A stretch of 64,000 bases of DNA, taken from WTFY01 sp965220875. GTDB taxonomy: Bacteria; Pseudomonadota; Gammaproteobacteria; UBA4575. This document shows, one piece after another, positions 54,194-62,997 of the stretch. The stretch lies in contig OZ244849.1 of NCBI GenBank assembly GCA_965220875.1, positions 1,860,001-1,924,000 of the forward strand, in the 5' to 3' direction. Position 1 is the first letter of the stretch. Each line of letters opens with the position of its first letter. The notes under the pieces are model-generated. The model was not told the DNA's origin and did no database searches. It saw nothing but the letters and a program-made list of their open reading frames with translations. Made by a program: the position numbers and the translations under genes.

Positions 54194-55189
54194 TCAGAAT
54201 TTTGCTGCTGCAGGCAAAGATGCCGTGCCTTGCTGCTGAACCACAGCTCCTGTGTTTCGCCCTGAAACTACCTTGAATTGTAATTCTTTCTTTTTCCTGA
54301 ACTCTTCCTGCAGGGCACGTAACAATACAAGTGCCTGCTCTTCACTGTCTACAAAGGCAAATCCTATCGGTCCCCAAGAACTTTGTCCTACACCCTTAAT
54401 TCCCAGCGACTCTATATAGCCAATCGCATCTCCAACAACATGGCTAGTATAACGTCCACCTTGCTGTGATGCGAAAAAATCACTCATACATTGCTGCAGA
54501 TCACGAATTCCTTTACTGAATGTACCCAAATCCTGCTCTGACACAGCTGGCATAATTTGCATCAAAGTTAACCTGCACAGGTGTGATGCGATGTCAGAAG
54601 AGACTGGAGGTAAGCTAGAAAATGAAATGCTTTCATCATCTCCATACAAGCCATGCGAAGCCGAATCCATGATGAGAACCACACGCCACTTAGATGGGAA
54701 TGCTATCCTCGATACAATGGGAGGAATAAAGCTGCTCTGATTTTTCCCTGCATCCAGCAGAAACCCACCCTGTTGAAATGCGCCGATTCCAACTCCGGAT
54801 CTTTTGCCACGATCTAAAGTGACAGCAATATCCTCACAGGGAAATCCAAGTGAATAGAGCTTGGAAATCGCAGTTCCTACTGCAAGTGCAAGCTGAGTTC
54901 CAGAACCTAGCCCCGAATGGGCGGGTATCTGTTCCAACACTTCAATTTCACAACCACCGGCCAATCCTTTGAGCTTAAAAAATCTTTCTGCTAGTTTCAC
55001 CACCCGCTCATCAGGTGTGCCAAGCACATTGAAATGACTATCACGCCTCGCAACAATGCGTGTAGCAATCCCATCCAGTGTGAGCCCAAGGCTACCAAAC
55101 CGTCTCCCCAAGCTGCCCTCAAGATCCAGAAATCCTAGATGCAGGCGAGCGGGTGCCTTGATATATACCTGCGGGCTGTTCATGTACAT
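54194..55189 (-). CDS. mptG: Beta-ribofuranosylaminobenzene 5'-phosphate synthase
   Basis: Committed step of H4MPT synthesis: decarboxylating condensation of p-aminobenzoate with PRPP. The 331 residues have the N-terminal IKAPARLHLGFLDLEGS, the GHMP-kinase-like motif PAHSGLGSGTQLALAVG near residue 109 and GVGIGAFQQGGFLLD near 152. It is first in the mptG-mtdB-ATP-grasp-mch-RimK-CitG string. The 185 bases upstream, to the small gene at 55375, should contain the promoter, although I see no convincing -35/-10 pair. It defines the organism as an H4MPT maker. Confidence 0.95.
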   Translation of the reverse strand: MYMNSPQVYIKAPARLHLGFLDLEGSLGRRFGSLGLTLDGIATRIVARRDSHFNVLGTPDERVVKLAERFFKLKGLAGGCEIEVLEQIPAHSGLGSGTQLALAVGTAISKLYSLGFPCEDIAVTLDRGKRSGVGIGAFQQGGFLLDAGKNQSSFIPPIVSRIAFPSKWRVVLIMDSASHGLYGDDESISFSSLPPVSSDIASHLCRLTLMQIMPAVSEQDLGTFSKGIRDLQQCMSDFFASQQGGRYTSHVVGDAIGYIESLGIKGVGQSSWGPIGFAFVDSEEQALVLLRALQEEFRKKKELQFKVVSGRNTGAVVQQQGTASLPAAAKF

Positions 55190-55374
55190 AGTTTTATTAG
55201 ATTCAGTGATTCTGACCCTAGAAAATCTTTCTTGGCGTCATAACACATCTTGTAAAATGGTAAGCCCTCCAGAAATTCTAGAAAGGAAGTACACAAGTCA
55301 CTTTTGGTCATACACTGTCACGGCTTATCTACATAGTACTGCTAAGCCGGTTATATGACATGCAACAGCTCATA

Positions 55375-55605
55375 TCATAACCATTTCAGCAGGTAGTAAA
55401 TTATTTGCCCTTCAGATGACTTGGATGGACCTAACACTTTTGCTGCGAATCTTTTGCTGCCAGGGTCAGATGTAGCTTGTGCATGTTCAGCATCTTCTTT
55501 CAGTTCCACACAGCTTGCTGCGAACCGATTTCGACTGCGTCTGGGAACGTACACTACAGCATATCGGGTCTTGGATACGCCTCCTTCCGGATCAGGTGGT
55601 ACCAT
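55375..55605 (-). CDS. Small conserved-looking protein, unknown
   Basis: A 76-residue basic protein from an ATG at 55605 (a TTG at 55614 is also possible). Its core, TRYAVVYVPRRSRNRF, then KRFAAKVLGPSKSSEGQIIYYLLKWL at the C-terminus (two pieces), has the look of a compact conserved family, and I recall similar short proteins in other Gammaproteobacteria, though without a name. An AAGGAGG at codons 10-11 of the longer form leaves the true start unclear. It follows cysS by about 70 bases on the same strand. Confidence 0.5.
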   Translation of the reverse strand: MVPPDPEGGVSKTRYAVVYVPRRSRNRFAASCVELKEDAEHAQATSDPGSKRFAAKVLGPSKSSEGQIIYYLLKWL

Positions 55606-55674
55606 TCCTCTCAAGCTGACCCACCCAAATATCTAGTACTTTTCATGACGATTGCCGGTACGTCTGATAAAAAA

Positions 55675-57054
55675 TTATGTGATTTTTCTCCAACTGGATG
55701 TCCCGTCTGGTAGATCCTGGACCTGAATCCCCATTCCCGCCAGTTGATCCCTGATTTCATCTGCACGCTGAAAATTCCTATCTTTTTTAGCAGTAGTCCT
55801 CAGCTTAACCAGGTTGAGAACCTTTGCTTCGTTTATTTCACCCACCCCTTGAAACCACGCTATGGGATCTTGCTGAAGCAGGCCTAGCATTTTCCCCGCT
55901 GTCAGCAATTGACTCTTAAGAACTTGCCGGGTGCTTTTCCCCAACGCCGAATTCAGTCGCTTTGCCAGGCTGTGCAATTCAGCAATTGCTGCCGGTATGT
56001 TCAAATCATCTTTGAGTGCATGCATGAACTCTGAGGGAACCTCTGCATCCTGCTCGTCGACCTTGAGATCTTGCAGCTTCCGAAGCACTTCATACAGCCT
56101 GTCCAAGCTCCTGGAAGATTGGTTAAGAACTTGATCTGTCCAGTCCAAGGGGCTTCGATAGTGTGTGCCCAGAAGTGTAAATCGTATGGCTTCTCCTGAA
56201 GCTTGTCCCAGCAGGTCCTGAACCAACAAGATATTGCCAATGGATTTCGACATTTTTTCATGATTAACGTTAACAAATCCATTGTGTAACCAGAAACGGC
56301 TAAACAGTTTTCCATGGTGTGCACACGTACTTTGAGCTCTTTCATTCTCATGATGCGGGAAAATGAGGTCCTGTCCGCCTCCGTGGATATCAATCGTATC
56401 TCCAAGGTGTTTTTCAATCATTGCTGAGCATTCAATATGCCAGCCTGGTCTGCCGGCTCCCCACGGACTGTCCCATGCTGGCTGCCCCTCTATGGAGGGT
56501 TTCCATAAAACAAAGTCTGTTTCATCAGCCTTATAGGGAGCAACATCTACACGTGCACCTGCTATCAAGTCCTTAATATTGCGGCCTGACAAGGTTCCGT
56601 AATCGGTATACGATGGGACGTGGAACAACACGTGTCCTTCAGCCTGGTATGCATTTCCGGAAGCAACTAGGTGCTTGATCATCTCGATAATCTGAGGCAT
56701 GTGCTCTGTCACTTTTGGCTCTGCTGAAGGTGGCAGTACCCCAAGATCTGCCATATTCTGGTGATACGCCTCAGTGTATCGGGTACTAATCTGATCAATC
56801 GGGACCCCCTCATTTTGTGCTGCTGCATTAATCTTGTCATCAACATCTGTGATGTTACGAACGTAGACTACTTCTTCAAATTCATGCATCAGCAAACGGT
56901 AAAGCACGTCAAACACGACAGCAGGACGTGCATTGCCTATATGAGGGAAACTGTATACGGTAGGGCCACAAACATACATTGTCACCCGCGTTGGGTCTGC
57001 AGGAACAAACTCCTCTTTTCTTCGTGTGGCAGTGTTGTACAGGTAAATGCTCAT
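55675..57054 (-). CDS. cysS: Cysteinyl-tRNA synthetase
   Basis: Class I enzyme charging tRNA-Cys. The 459 residues include the Zn-binding YVCGPTVYSFPHIGNAR with the HIGH-type HIGN, HIECSAMIEKHLG, GGQDLIFPHHENERAQS and the KMSKS loop HEKMSKSIGN near residue 265. It is a housekeeping gene interrupting the C1 cluster between the unknown 57106 gene and mptG. Confidence 0.98.
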   Translation of the reverse strand: MSIYLYNTATRRKEEFVPADPTRVTMYVCGPTVYSFPHIGNARPAVVFDVLYRLLMHEFEEVVYVRNITDVDDKINAAAQNEGVPIDQISTRYTEAYHQNMADLGVLPPSAEPKVTEHMPQIIEMIKHLVASGNAYQAEGHVLFHVPSYTDYGTLSGRNIKDLIAGARVDVAPYKADETDFVLWKPSIEGQPAWDSPWGAGRPGWHIECSAMIEKHLGDTIDIHGGGQDLIFPHHENERAQSTCAHHGKLFSRFWLHNGFVNVNHEKMSKSIGNILLVQDLLGQASGEAIRFTLLGTHYRSPLDWTDQVLNQSSRSLDRLYEVLRKLQDLKVDEQDAEVPSEFMHALKDDLNIPAAIAELHSLAKRLNSALGKSTRQVLKSQLLTAGKMLGLLQQDPIAWFQGVGEINEAKVLNLVKLRTTAKKDRNFQRADEIRDQLAGMGIQVQDLPDGTSSWRKIT

Positions 57055-57105
57055 GGCTAGAACAAGCTGTATACTTCCCTAGCCAACCAGGACGAAATTG
57101 GTTGG

Positions 57106-57492
57106 CTAATCTGGCTCTCCCTGCCAAAGCATCTGGTACCCGATTTCATAGGTTTCAATTGCATACTGGCCCAAGGCTTCAAACTTCTCCCTGAACACTT
57201 CATCTGCATGAGACTTCTCATGCTGATCAAAAGATTGCCAATAGGTTACAATCGCAACGTGATCCTCGGTCTGGTTCTTTGAAGCAAATGAGCCTTCATC
57301 TGAAACAAACCCAGCAAATTTGTATACCTGCCCACCGATAAACCCGCCTTTGTCATCGCCATATGTGTTCTTGACCACATTGCACATCTCGCCCAATGCC
57401 AGTTGTATATCCTCCTCTGATACATGGTCTTTCAGCTTGACAACGTTGTACAGCATCACACAACCAAATGGGACGGTAAGTGGATTAAACAT
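57106..57492 (-). CDS. Unknown 128-residue protein, possibly ABM/dabb-like
   Basis: I do not recognise this family. AAGGAG lies 5 bases before the ATG, so the start is firm. The sequence alternates strand-like and helical parts (VMLYNVVKLKD; DHVAIVTYWQSFDQHEKSHADEVFREKFEAL), which recalls the ferredoxin-like fold of antibiotic-biosynthesis-monooxygenase/EthD proteins; the VTYWQSFDQHEKSHAD piece is the typical W-S/D-x-x-x-H helix start. No signal peptide or membrane segment. It is the last of the fhc-fdxA-fprA series, 200 bases beyond fprA, just upstream of cysS. Confidence 0.7.
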   Translation of the reverse strand: MFNPLTVPFGCVMLYNVVKLKDHVSEEDIQLALGEMCNVVKNTYGDDKGGFIGGQVYKFAGFVSDEGSFASKNQTEDHVAIVTYWQSFDQHEKSHADEVFREKFEALGQYAIETYEIGYQMLWQGEPD

Positions 57493-57692
57493 TTCAACTC
57501 CTTGACCTATTCAAGCCTAGCTAAAAATCATAGTAGTACACTCTATTCCATTTTTATCACTCAGGGAAATAAATTACCGCTTGATCCGGTGTTGCCTGGA
57601 GTGCAGCTCTCAGGGACCAAAGAACCCTGAACACACCAAGCTGATGCCTGTCAGTTTTTCAGACTGGAAAGTAAGGAATTTTTTGACTAGCC

Positions 57693-59075
57693 TCAGCCTT
57701 TGGCAGTAGCTAGCATCTCATTATAATTGGTAATTTTTTCGCGAGGTTTGCCCTTGGGATTTCCCGCAGCAATTTCTGCTGCATCGATTTTTTCCCACTG
57801 AGCAAAATTAATGTGCTGTACGCCATTACGTTCAAGTATGGCATACAGGCCATTACGGCCGGGTTTGTCTTCTGCAACAAGCTGGTCTACATCTTCAAGC
57901 AAAGCATTCACTGACTCAACCGCACAAGCTCGATTGGTGCCAATAATTCCAGAGGGGCCACGCTTGATCCAGCCGGCAGTATACAAACCGGGTAACACAG
58001 CACCCTCCTGCTCAGAAGTAATTCTCCCTGCCCGGTTTGGAATGGTGCCCCACCGATCGTTAAATGGCACGCCTGGAATGGGGACGCCATTATAGCCGAT
58101 ACTGCGAAATAGAAGTCCACACTCTAATTCCATGGTTCTACCTGTTCCCTTTGCAGACTGCTTAAAGGGCTCACCTGACAGGTCATTTTCCTCAAATACA
58201 ACTTTTTGCAGCCGGTCCACACCCTGCAAGCGAATCGGACTTTTCAGGAAAGTAGAAATACAGGTTCGTTGCTTGCCCGTATCCTCGGATTCTGCAAACT
58301 TTCGAAATATTTCAATATTCCTTTTATTTCCTCTGCCTTCTTTTGCATCAAGCTCCTGCAAGCTTGTCGAGTTCAACTCAAGTTCAACTGGATCAATATA
58401 AGGGCGGCAATTTTCAATTTCCAAAAATTCCTTAAGTTCCTTAGAAGTGAACTTTGCCTGCGCCGGACCTCGTCGACCCACTACATAGATCTTTCTCACC
58501 TGGCTGCTGGCAAGCGCGTCAAGCGCGTGTTGTGCAATATCAGTATGCTTCAGTTCATCTACAGACTTTGCCAATATCCTGGCCACATCTGCTGCTACAT
58601 TACCCTGCCCGATAACTACTGCTGTTTCATGAGACAAGTCAAAGTTCAGGTTCCGATAGTCAGGATGACCGTTATACCAGCCTACAAACTCGGTGGCAGT
58701 ATGGCTGCCAGCTAACTCCTCACCCGGTATACCCAGCTTGCGGTCAGTTTCAGCGCCACATGTATAAATAACCGCATGATGCGTCCGTTGCAGTTCTTCT
58801 GCTTCGATATCTCGGCCAACTGTCACATTCCCTACAAAATTGAACTCATTACTTTGAGCAATTTTCTTATATACCTCGATTGCCTGTTTGAGCTTTGGAT
58901 GATCAGGTGCTACTCCACTTCGTACCAAACCATACGGTGCGGGGAGACGATCAATCAAATCTATCTCTACATTGATACCTGACTTGATCAACGCTTCCGT
59001 AGAATAAAACCCGCTTGGGCCACTACCTACAATTGCGACACTCAGCGGTATTGAACTGCCTCCTGACTTACTCAT
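57693..59075 (-). CDS. FprA-type (adrenodoxin reductase-like) ferredoxin-NADP reductase
   Basis: A 460-residue FAD/NAD(P) flavoprotein. FAD site: VAIVGSGPSGFYSTEALIKSG near residue 14; then APYGLVRSGVAPDH; NADP site: VVIGQGNVAADVARIL near 151; late GLYTAGWIKRGPSGIIGTNRACA, all typical of adrenodoxin reductase/FprA. It would pass electrons between NAD(P)H and a ferredoxin. fdxA lies 91 bases upstream on the same strand, so the pair is likely functional. No signal peptide. Confidence 0.92.
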   Translation of the reverse strand: MSKSGGSSIPLSVAIVGSGPSGFYSTEALIKSGINVEIDLIDRLPAPYGLVRSGVAPDHPKLKQAIEVYKKIAQSNEFNFVGNVTVGRDIEAEELQRTHHAVIYTCGAETDRKLGIPGEELAGSHTATEFVGWYNGHPDYRNLNFDLSHETAVVIGQGNVAADVARILAKSVDELKHTDIAQHALDALASSQVRKIYVVGRRGPAQAKFTSKELKEFLEIENCRPYIDPVELELNSTSLQELDAKEGRGNKRNIEIFRKFAESEDTGKQRTCISTFLKSPIRLQGVDRLQKVVFEENDLSGEPFKQSAKGTGRTMELECGLLFRSIGYNGVPIPGVPFNDRWGTIPNRAGRITSEQEGAVLPGLYTAGWIKRGPSGIIGTNRACAVESVNALLEDVDQLVAEDKPGRNGLYAILERNGVQHINFAQWEKIDAAEIAAGNPKGKPREKITNYNEMLATAKG

Positions 59076-59166
59076 AAAAAATCCTAAACCGATTCAGCTA
59101 ATGCATGTATTAGCTTGAAGGCAAAGAAACTGTGCCTGTCAATACTGCAAAACATTGACCAACACC

Positions 59167-59472
59167 TCAAAAGCCCAGATCAGCCTTTCGATCTTCCGCT
59201 TCAGGGAGTGGTTCCATAGGTTCTTCAATCAAAGGCAGATCAGGAGCTTTTTCCGCATTGATTTCTACCCAATTTTCGAGGCCTTCCGGCAAATCGTCCT
59301 CCTCAAATATTGCCTCTACCGGACACTCCGGAATGCAGGCACTGCAATCAATACAGACATCCGGATCTATATAAAGCATTTCATCATCATAGTGAAAGCA
59401 TGCAACAGGGCACACTGCTACACAGTCTGTGAATCTGCATCCTTTACAATTTTCTGTTACAACTGTAGTCAT
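59167..59472 (-). CDS. fdxA: 7Fe ferredoxin FdxA
   Basis: A 101-residue ferredoxin from the ATG at 59472. Cys at 9, 12, 17, 21 and 25 and at 40, 43, 46 and 50 match the [3Fe-4S][4Fe-4S] pattern of Azotobacter-type FdI/FdxA (CxxCxxxxCxxxCPxxC). A long acidic C-terminal tail follows. An upstream in-frame start at 59523 would add 17 unrelated residues and is rejected. It lies between fhcC (74 bases) and fprA (91 bases), all on the minus strand. Confidence 0.93.
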   Translation of the reverse strand: MTTVVTENCKGCRFTDCVAVCPVACFHYDDEMLYIDPDVCIDCSACIPECPVEAIFEEDDLPEGLENWVEINAEKAPDLPLIEEPMEPLPEAEDRKADLGF

Positions 59473-59546
59473 GCAACTGTCTCCTATTCTATGAACGAGG
59501 GTAAAACAGACTTGCCAAGGCAAAAGCTTACTTAATGAGCATTTGA

Positions 59547-60362
59547 TTACCGCAAGTAAAGCAAGATCTCGCCACGATTAAGTTCAATCCCGTCTCCGCT
59601 GAAGCGTCTGTATTTGCCGTTCAGGTGTCTGTCCTCTATTTTGTTTTCAAACCCATTTTCCTGCAGCCTTATCAGGTAAAGGCGCAAGAATAAAGGCTGA
59701 TATTTACACGAATATTCAAAACTAGGCAACATTGGTGCATCCTCGAAACAAGCGACTGTTCCACGTATCATTCCAGCGCCTGTACGAATACCCATCTTGC
59801 CCATAACGATGATTGTACCTGCGCGCATGTTTACTCCTGTAAAATCTCCCGCATCACCACCGATTACAATCAGCCCGCGCCGCATGGAATTGCCTATCTC
59901 ATTCTTTGCATCACCATGAATGAAGATTTCTCCACCTGTAATTCCAACAGCCTGTCCGCGGAATGCGCTGCCTACCATGTGCCCAGCATTTCCCTTGACA
60001 ATTATGCGTCCACCCGTCATCTCAGGACCTACCCAGTCTGATGCGTCGCCCTTGACCAGTATCTGGCCCCCTGACATGCCTATGCCAACATGCATGCCAA
60101 CATTGCCTTCAACCGTGATACTCCCAACTGACATGCTGGCTCCGATCATCTTTACTTTGCTCAAATCGCCTTCTAAACAGATGTCGGAGACACCCTTCCC
60201 AGTCACTTTAAAAAAGTCGCCAACCCTCGCCTTGATATTTCCATGTAAGACCTGCAAATGTTCAATGCCTAACTCGGACAATCCTGTAATTGCGTCAGGA
60301 CTGATTGTGTCAGCCTCTAATGGAACATCCGGCTGGGAATGCAAACTCAGAAGTGTTGTCAT
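59547..60362 (-). CDS. fhcC: Formyltransferase/hydrolase complex subunit FhcC
   Basis: Structural subunit of the Fhc complex, homologous to FwdC and to the glutamate synthase C-terminal domain. The 271 residues consist mainly of beta-helix repeats with G-x-x-x-V-G and GGxIxxxGDA units (residues about 80-215). It is the fourth gene of fhcBADC, 21 bases after fhcD. Confidence 0.95.
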   Translation of the reverse strand: MTTLLSLHSQPDVPLEADTISPDAITGLSELGIEHLQVLHGNIKARVGDFFKVTGKGVSDICLEGDLSKVKMIGASMSVGSITVEGNVGMHVGIGMSGGQILVKGDASDWVGPEMTGGRIIVKGNAGHMVGSAFRGQAVGITGGEIFIHGDAKNEIGNSMRRGLIVIGGDAGDFTGVNMRAGTIIVMGKMGIRTGAGMIRGTVACFEDAPMLPSFEYSCKYQPLFLRLYLIRLQENGFENKIEDRHLNGKYRRFSGDGIELNRGEILLYLR

Positions 60363-60383
60363 AAATCAATTGAATAAATTGTT

Positions 60384-61283
60384 TTAACTAACTGTTCCGT
60401 TAAGAATTTCATGCAAGCTGAATTTATATTTCCCTAATTTTCCACCGTAATTTCCAGCAGTGATCATTATAATTCCTTTTCTTGCAGCAGCGTGCATGCC
60501 TCGACGCATGGCCTCTTTCACAGCTTCTTCATTCAGTCCGTCCACAACAATCTCATAAACGGCCTCCACATTGTCAGGCAGAACGCCATTGTTGGCAATC
60601 GAACGCAGGGTTGGACAATACATATCATTCGTTGAAGCTATCATGGCCTTGTATCGTGAACCTATCTTACTCCCTGAACCCACTACTCCTTGAGGAAATG
60701 GCAGGAATACACCAGCAACCTCCCGCATGGCACTGCTTGCAGCAGTTGCAGCCTGTAATGCTGAGTATTTGCTAGTGCCAAGAATTATCAAATTTCCACC
60801 ACCTACAGCTGGCTGAATTCCAAATGTATCCTCGATCAGGAACTCACCTTCCATAATGGGGATACGCCAGATCCTTCGGCCACATAAAACCTTGCTGATC
60901 TGGTACCCGTCACCAAAGAAACGTAATTTCCCACCAACTGAAACTGTTTTATCTGACTCGATCCCGTTATATGCCGCAGTGGTCGGACATGTCATCACGC
61001 ATTGCCCTATCCGGTCAATTAACTGACCTGCAATTGTTTTCCCACTCATTGTGAACAGCAACACACTGACTCCTGGGCGGTTATCAGGTGTATCTTCTTT
61101 GCGAATTTCACATTCAACTGCAGCTTCGAGCTTGCAGCGAATGACAGAAGTTGCAAATCCTGTCATCGAAGCGGCTGCGGCGCGCGCCCACTGCTTGCTG
61201 TCAGCTGTAATAATGATACGAGCACCCCACATTTCAAAAGCTTCAGCAAATGTATCAGCGATTTCTGTTTTTCCAATCTTCAT
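60384..61283 (-). CDS. fhcD: Formylmethanofuran:H4MPT formyltransferase subunit FhcD
   Basis: Transfers the formyl group from formyl-H4MPT to methylofuran. The 299 residues are typical of Ftr: N-terminal IADTFAEAFEMWGARIIITAD, the GRRIWRIPIMEGEFLIEDTFG stretch (read as two parts), and GVVGSGSKIGSRY. The start overlaps the fhcA stop by 4 bases in ATGA, giving translational coupling. Confidence 0.96.
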   Translation of the reverse strand: MKIGKTEIADTFAEAFEMWGARIIITADSKQWARAAAASMTGFATSVIRCKLEAAVECEIRKEDTPDNRPGVSVLLFTMSGKTIAGQLIDRIGQCVMTCPTTAAYNGIESDKTVSVGGKLRFFGDGYQISKVLCGRRIWRIPIMEGEFLIEDTFGIQPAVGGGNLIILGTSKYSALQAATAASSAMREVAGVFLPFPQGVVGSGSKIGSRYKAMIASTNDMYCPTLRSIANNGVLPDNVEAVYEIVVDGLNEEAVKEAMRRGMHAAARKGIIMITAGNYGGKLGKYKFSLHEILNGTVS

Positions 61284-62926
61284 GATTTTGGATGCGTAGG
61301 AATTTCCTCATGAAGATGCAGATAGTCATCACTGACAGCATAGTTGCTGAACTTGACTGAATAATAATCTTCAAAAAATGGTTCTATTTCACCTGCGATA
61401 TCTTCATTGTAGCCTGGTTTGGAATGCAGAATTTTACCTCTGTGATCAGTCGCAAATTCATGATCCTTGATTACAGTTATTCCGTCTTTAATCACGTAAC
61501 GGGGCGCATTAAACATCTGCTCCCTGTCTTCTTCTTCTGTGTATATCGTGATGTCAGCATCTGCCCCCACTCCCAGATGGCCCTTGTTTGCCAAACCCAA
61601 CGCTCTTGCAGGTCCCGCGCGTGTAATAATTGCAATCTCATTCAGGGTGTACTCACGGTCTAAGTCGTTCAATACTGTTTTATTTATGGCTTTTTGATTC
61701 AGGTGGCTTAATGCCTCTCTTCGATAAGCACTGTCCATCAATAATTTGATTAACTTTGGATAGTTCATAAATGAACCCCCATTAGGATGGTCAGTGGACA
61801 TCAATACTCTCCATGGGTCTTTAGACATCAAAAACAATTCCAAACCCATTGCCCACTGCAGTGTGTGCGTGTAGATAGCCTCTTGGTAAGAAAATGGAAG
61901 GATTCCACAACCACTCTCACATTCCGTATCTGCATTTACCCACTTGTCAAGCTTGACATTGCGCAGCATCCAGGCAAGCGGAGCATCTGCCGTCATTGCA
62001 GTAGCCTTACCAAACATGACTTGACCCACATCTGAAGTGATATTTTCATGGTCGTTTATGTAATCGATAATCTCTCTTGCACCAGATACAGGGTTTTTAT
62101 TCAATTCACCGCCAAAGCTGTGAAACTGGATATGAGCCATATGCACACGCCTGCCCTGTGCCGCTTTCATCGTATCCAGCGTAGTGCTGATATTACCGCT
62201 GTGCCCCAAGTTATTGCAGTGAATGTGGGGAGGATGGGGCAGCCCTAATTCGTGTGCTGCCTCAATAAAACTTTCCATCACATGAACAGGAGTAATGTCG
62301 TAATGATCAATGTTTTCGTTTACGTTCGTGATGTTTGCATTTTTTCGGCCTTTCCATAGCTCATCGCTGCCAGTATTTACTAGTTTTACAGTGTATGCAT
62401 GTACGGCATTAACCCACCATGCAATCGCCTCCTTGAATTCATTTTTCCGCCCCTCTTTCAATAATTTGTATAGGAAGGCGTTATTCCCCAGCAGCACATA
62501 GAATCCCTTGTCAATCACTGGTGTGTCGTCTAGCTCTTCCAATACATGTCTTGCAGTAATTGGAGGAACAGCCGCTTCCATGGCAGTCGTATAGCCCATA
62601 GTGCAATAACGGTAACCAGTTGCAAATGTCGAAGGAACAATGCCTCCAGTACCTGAGCGTGTAACCGCAGTTTTGGGATGAACATCCAGACGATGATCTT
62701 CTGGCATTAATTTTCGAGCCAGATTCACCTTGGGCCCTGCAATATGACAATGAATGTCAATAGCACCTGGCATCACAACCATGCCATGCGCATCAATCCT
62801 AGCTGCAGACTTCGATACAGATTCTACAATCTTGCCATCTCTGACACATATATCCTTGACCTCTCCATCTACATGATTGGCAGGGTCATATACCTGACCA
62901 TTTACAATTATTAATTCAGACGACAT
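61280..62926 (-). CDS. fhcA: Formyltransferase/hydrolase complex subunit FhcA
   Basis: Amidohydrolase subunit that hydrolyses formylmethylofuran to formate. The 548 residues match FwdA/FhcA: metal-binding AIDIHCHIAGPKVN (His near 59 and 61), PPHIHCNNLGHSGN near 232, RVHMAHIQFHSFGGE near 256 and the catalytic Asp in LMSTDHPNGGSFMNYP near 385. It is between fhcB (71 bases) and fhcD (4-base overlap). Confidence 0.97.
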   Translation of the reverse strand: MSSELIIVNGQVYDPANHVDGEVKDICVRDGKIVESVSKSAARIDAHGMVVMPGAIDIHCHIAGPKVNLARKLMPEDHRLDVHPKTAVTRSGTGGIVPSTFATGYRYCTMGYTTAMEAAVPPITARHVLEELDDTPVIDKGFYVLLGNNAFLYKLLKEGRKNEFKEAIAWWVNAVHAYTVKLVNTGSDELWKGRKNANITNVNENIDHYDITPVHVMESFIEAAHELGLPHPPHIHCNNLGHSGNISTTLDTMKAAQGRRVHMAHIQFHSFGGELNKNPVSGAREIIDYINDHENITSDVGQVMFGKATAMTADAPLAWMLRNVKLDKWVNADTECESGCGILPFSYQEAIYTHTLQWAMGLELFLMSKDPWRVLMSTDHPNGGSFMNYPKLIKLLMDSAYRREALSHLNQKAINKTVLNDLDREYTLNEIAIITRAGPARALGLANKGHLGVGADADITIYTEEEDREQMFNAPRYVIKDGITVIKDHEFATDHRGKILHSKPGYNEDIAGEIEPFFEDYYSVKFSNYAVSDDYLHLHEEIPTHPKS

Positions 62927-62997
62927 CTCTTTTTGACTACTATAGTCACGTGGTTACTGCCAAACCGCACCATGAAGGCCAACAGGCAATAAAGCTC

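Noticed and set aside
57610..57630. TCAGGG/CCCTGA inverted repeat downstream of fprA
   Set aside because: A 6-base stem with a 9-base loop but no T-tract; could be a weak terminator but cannot be supported.
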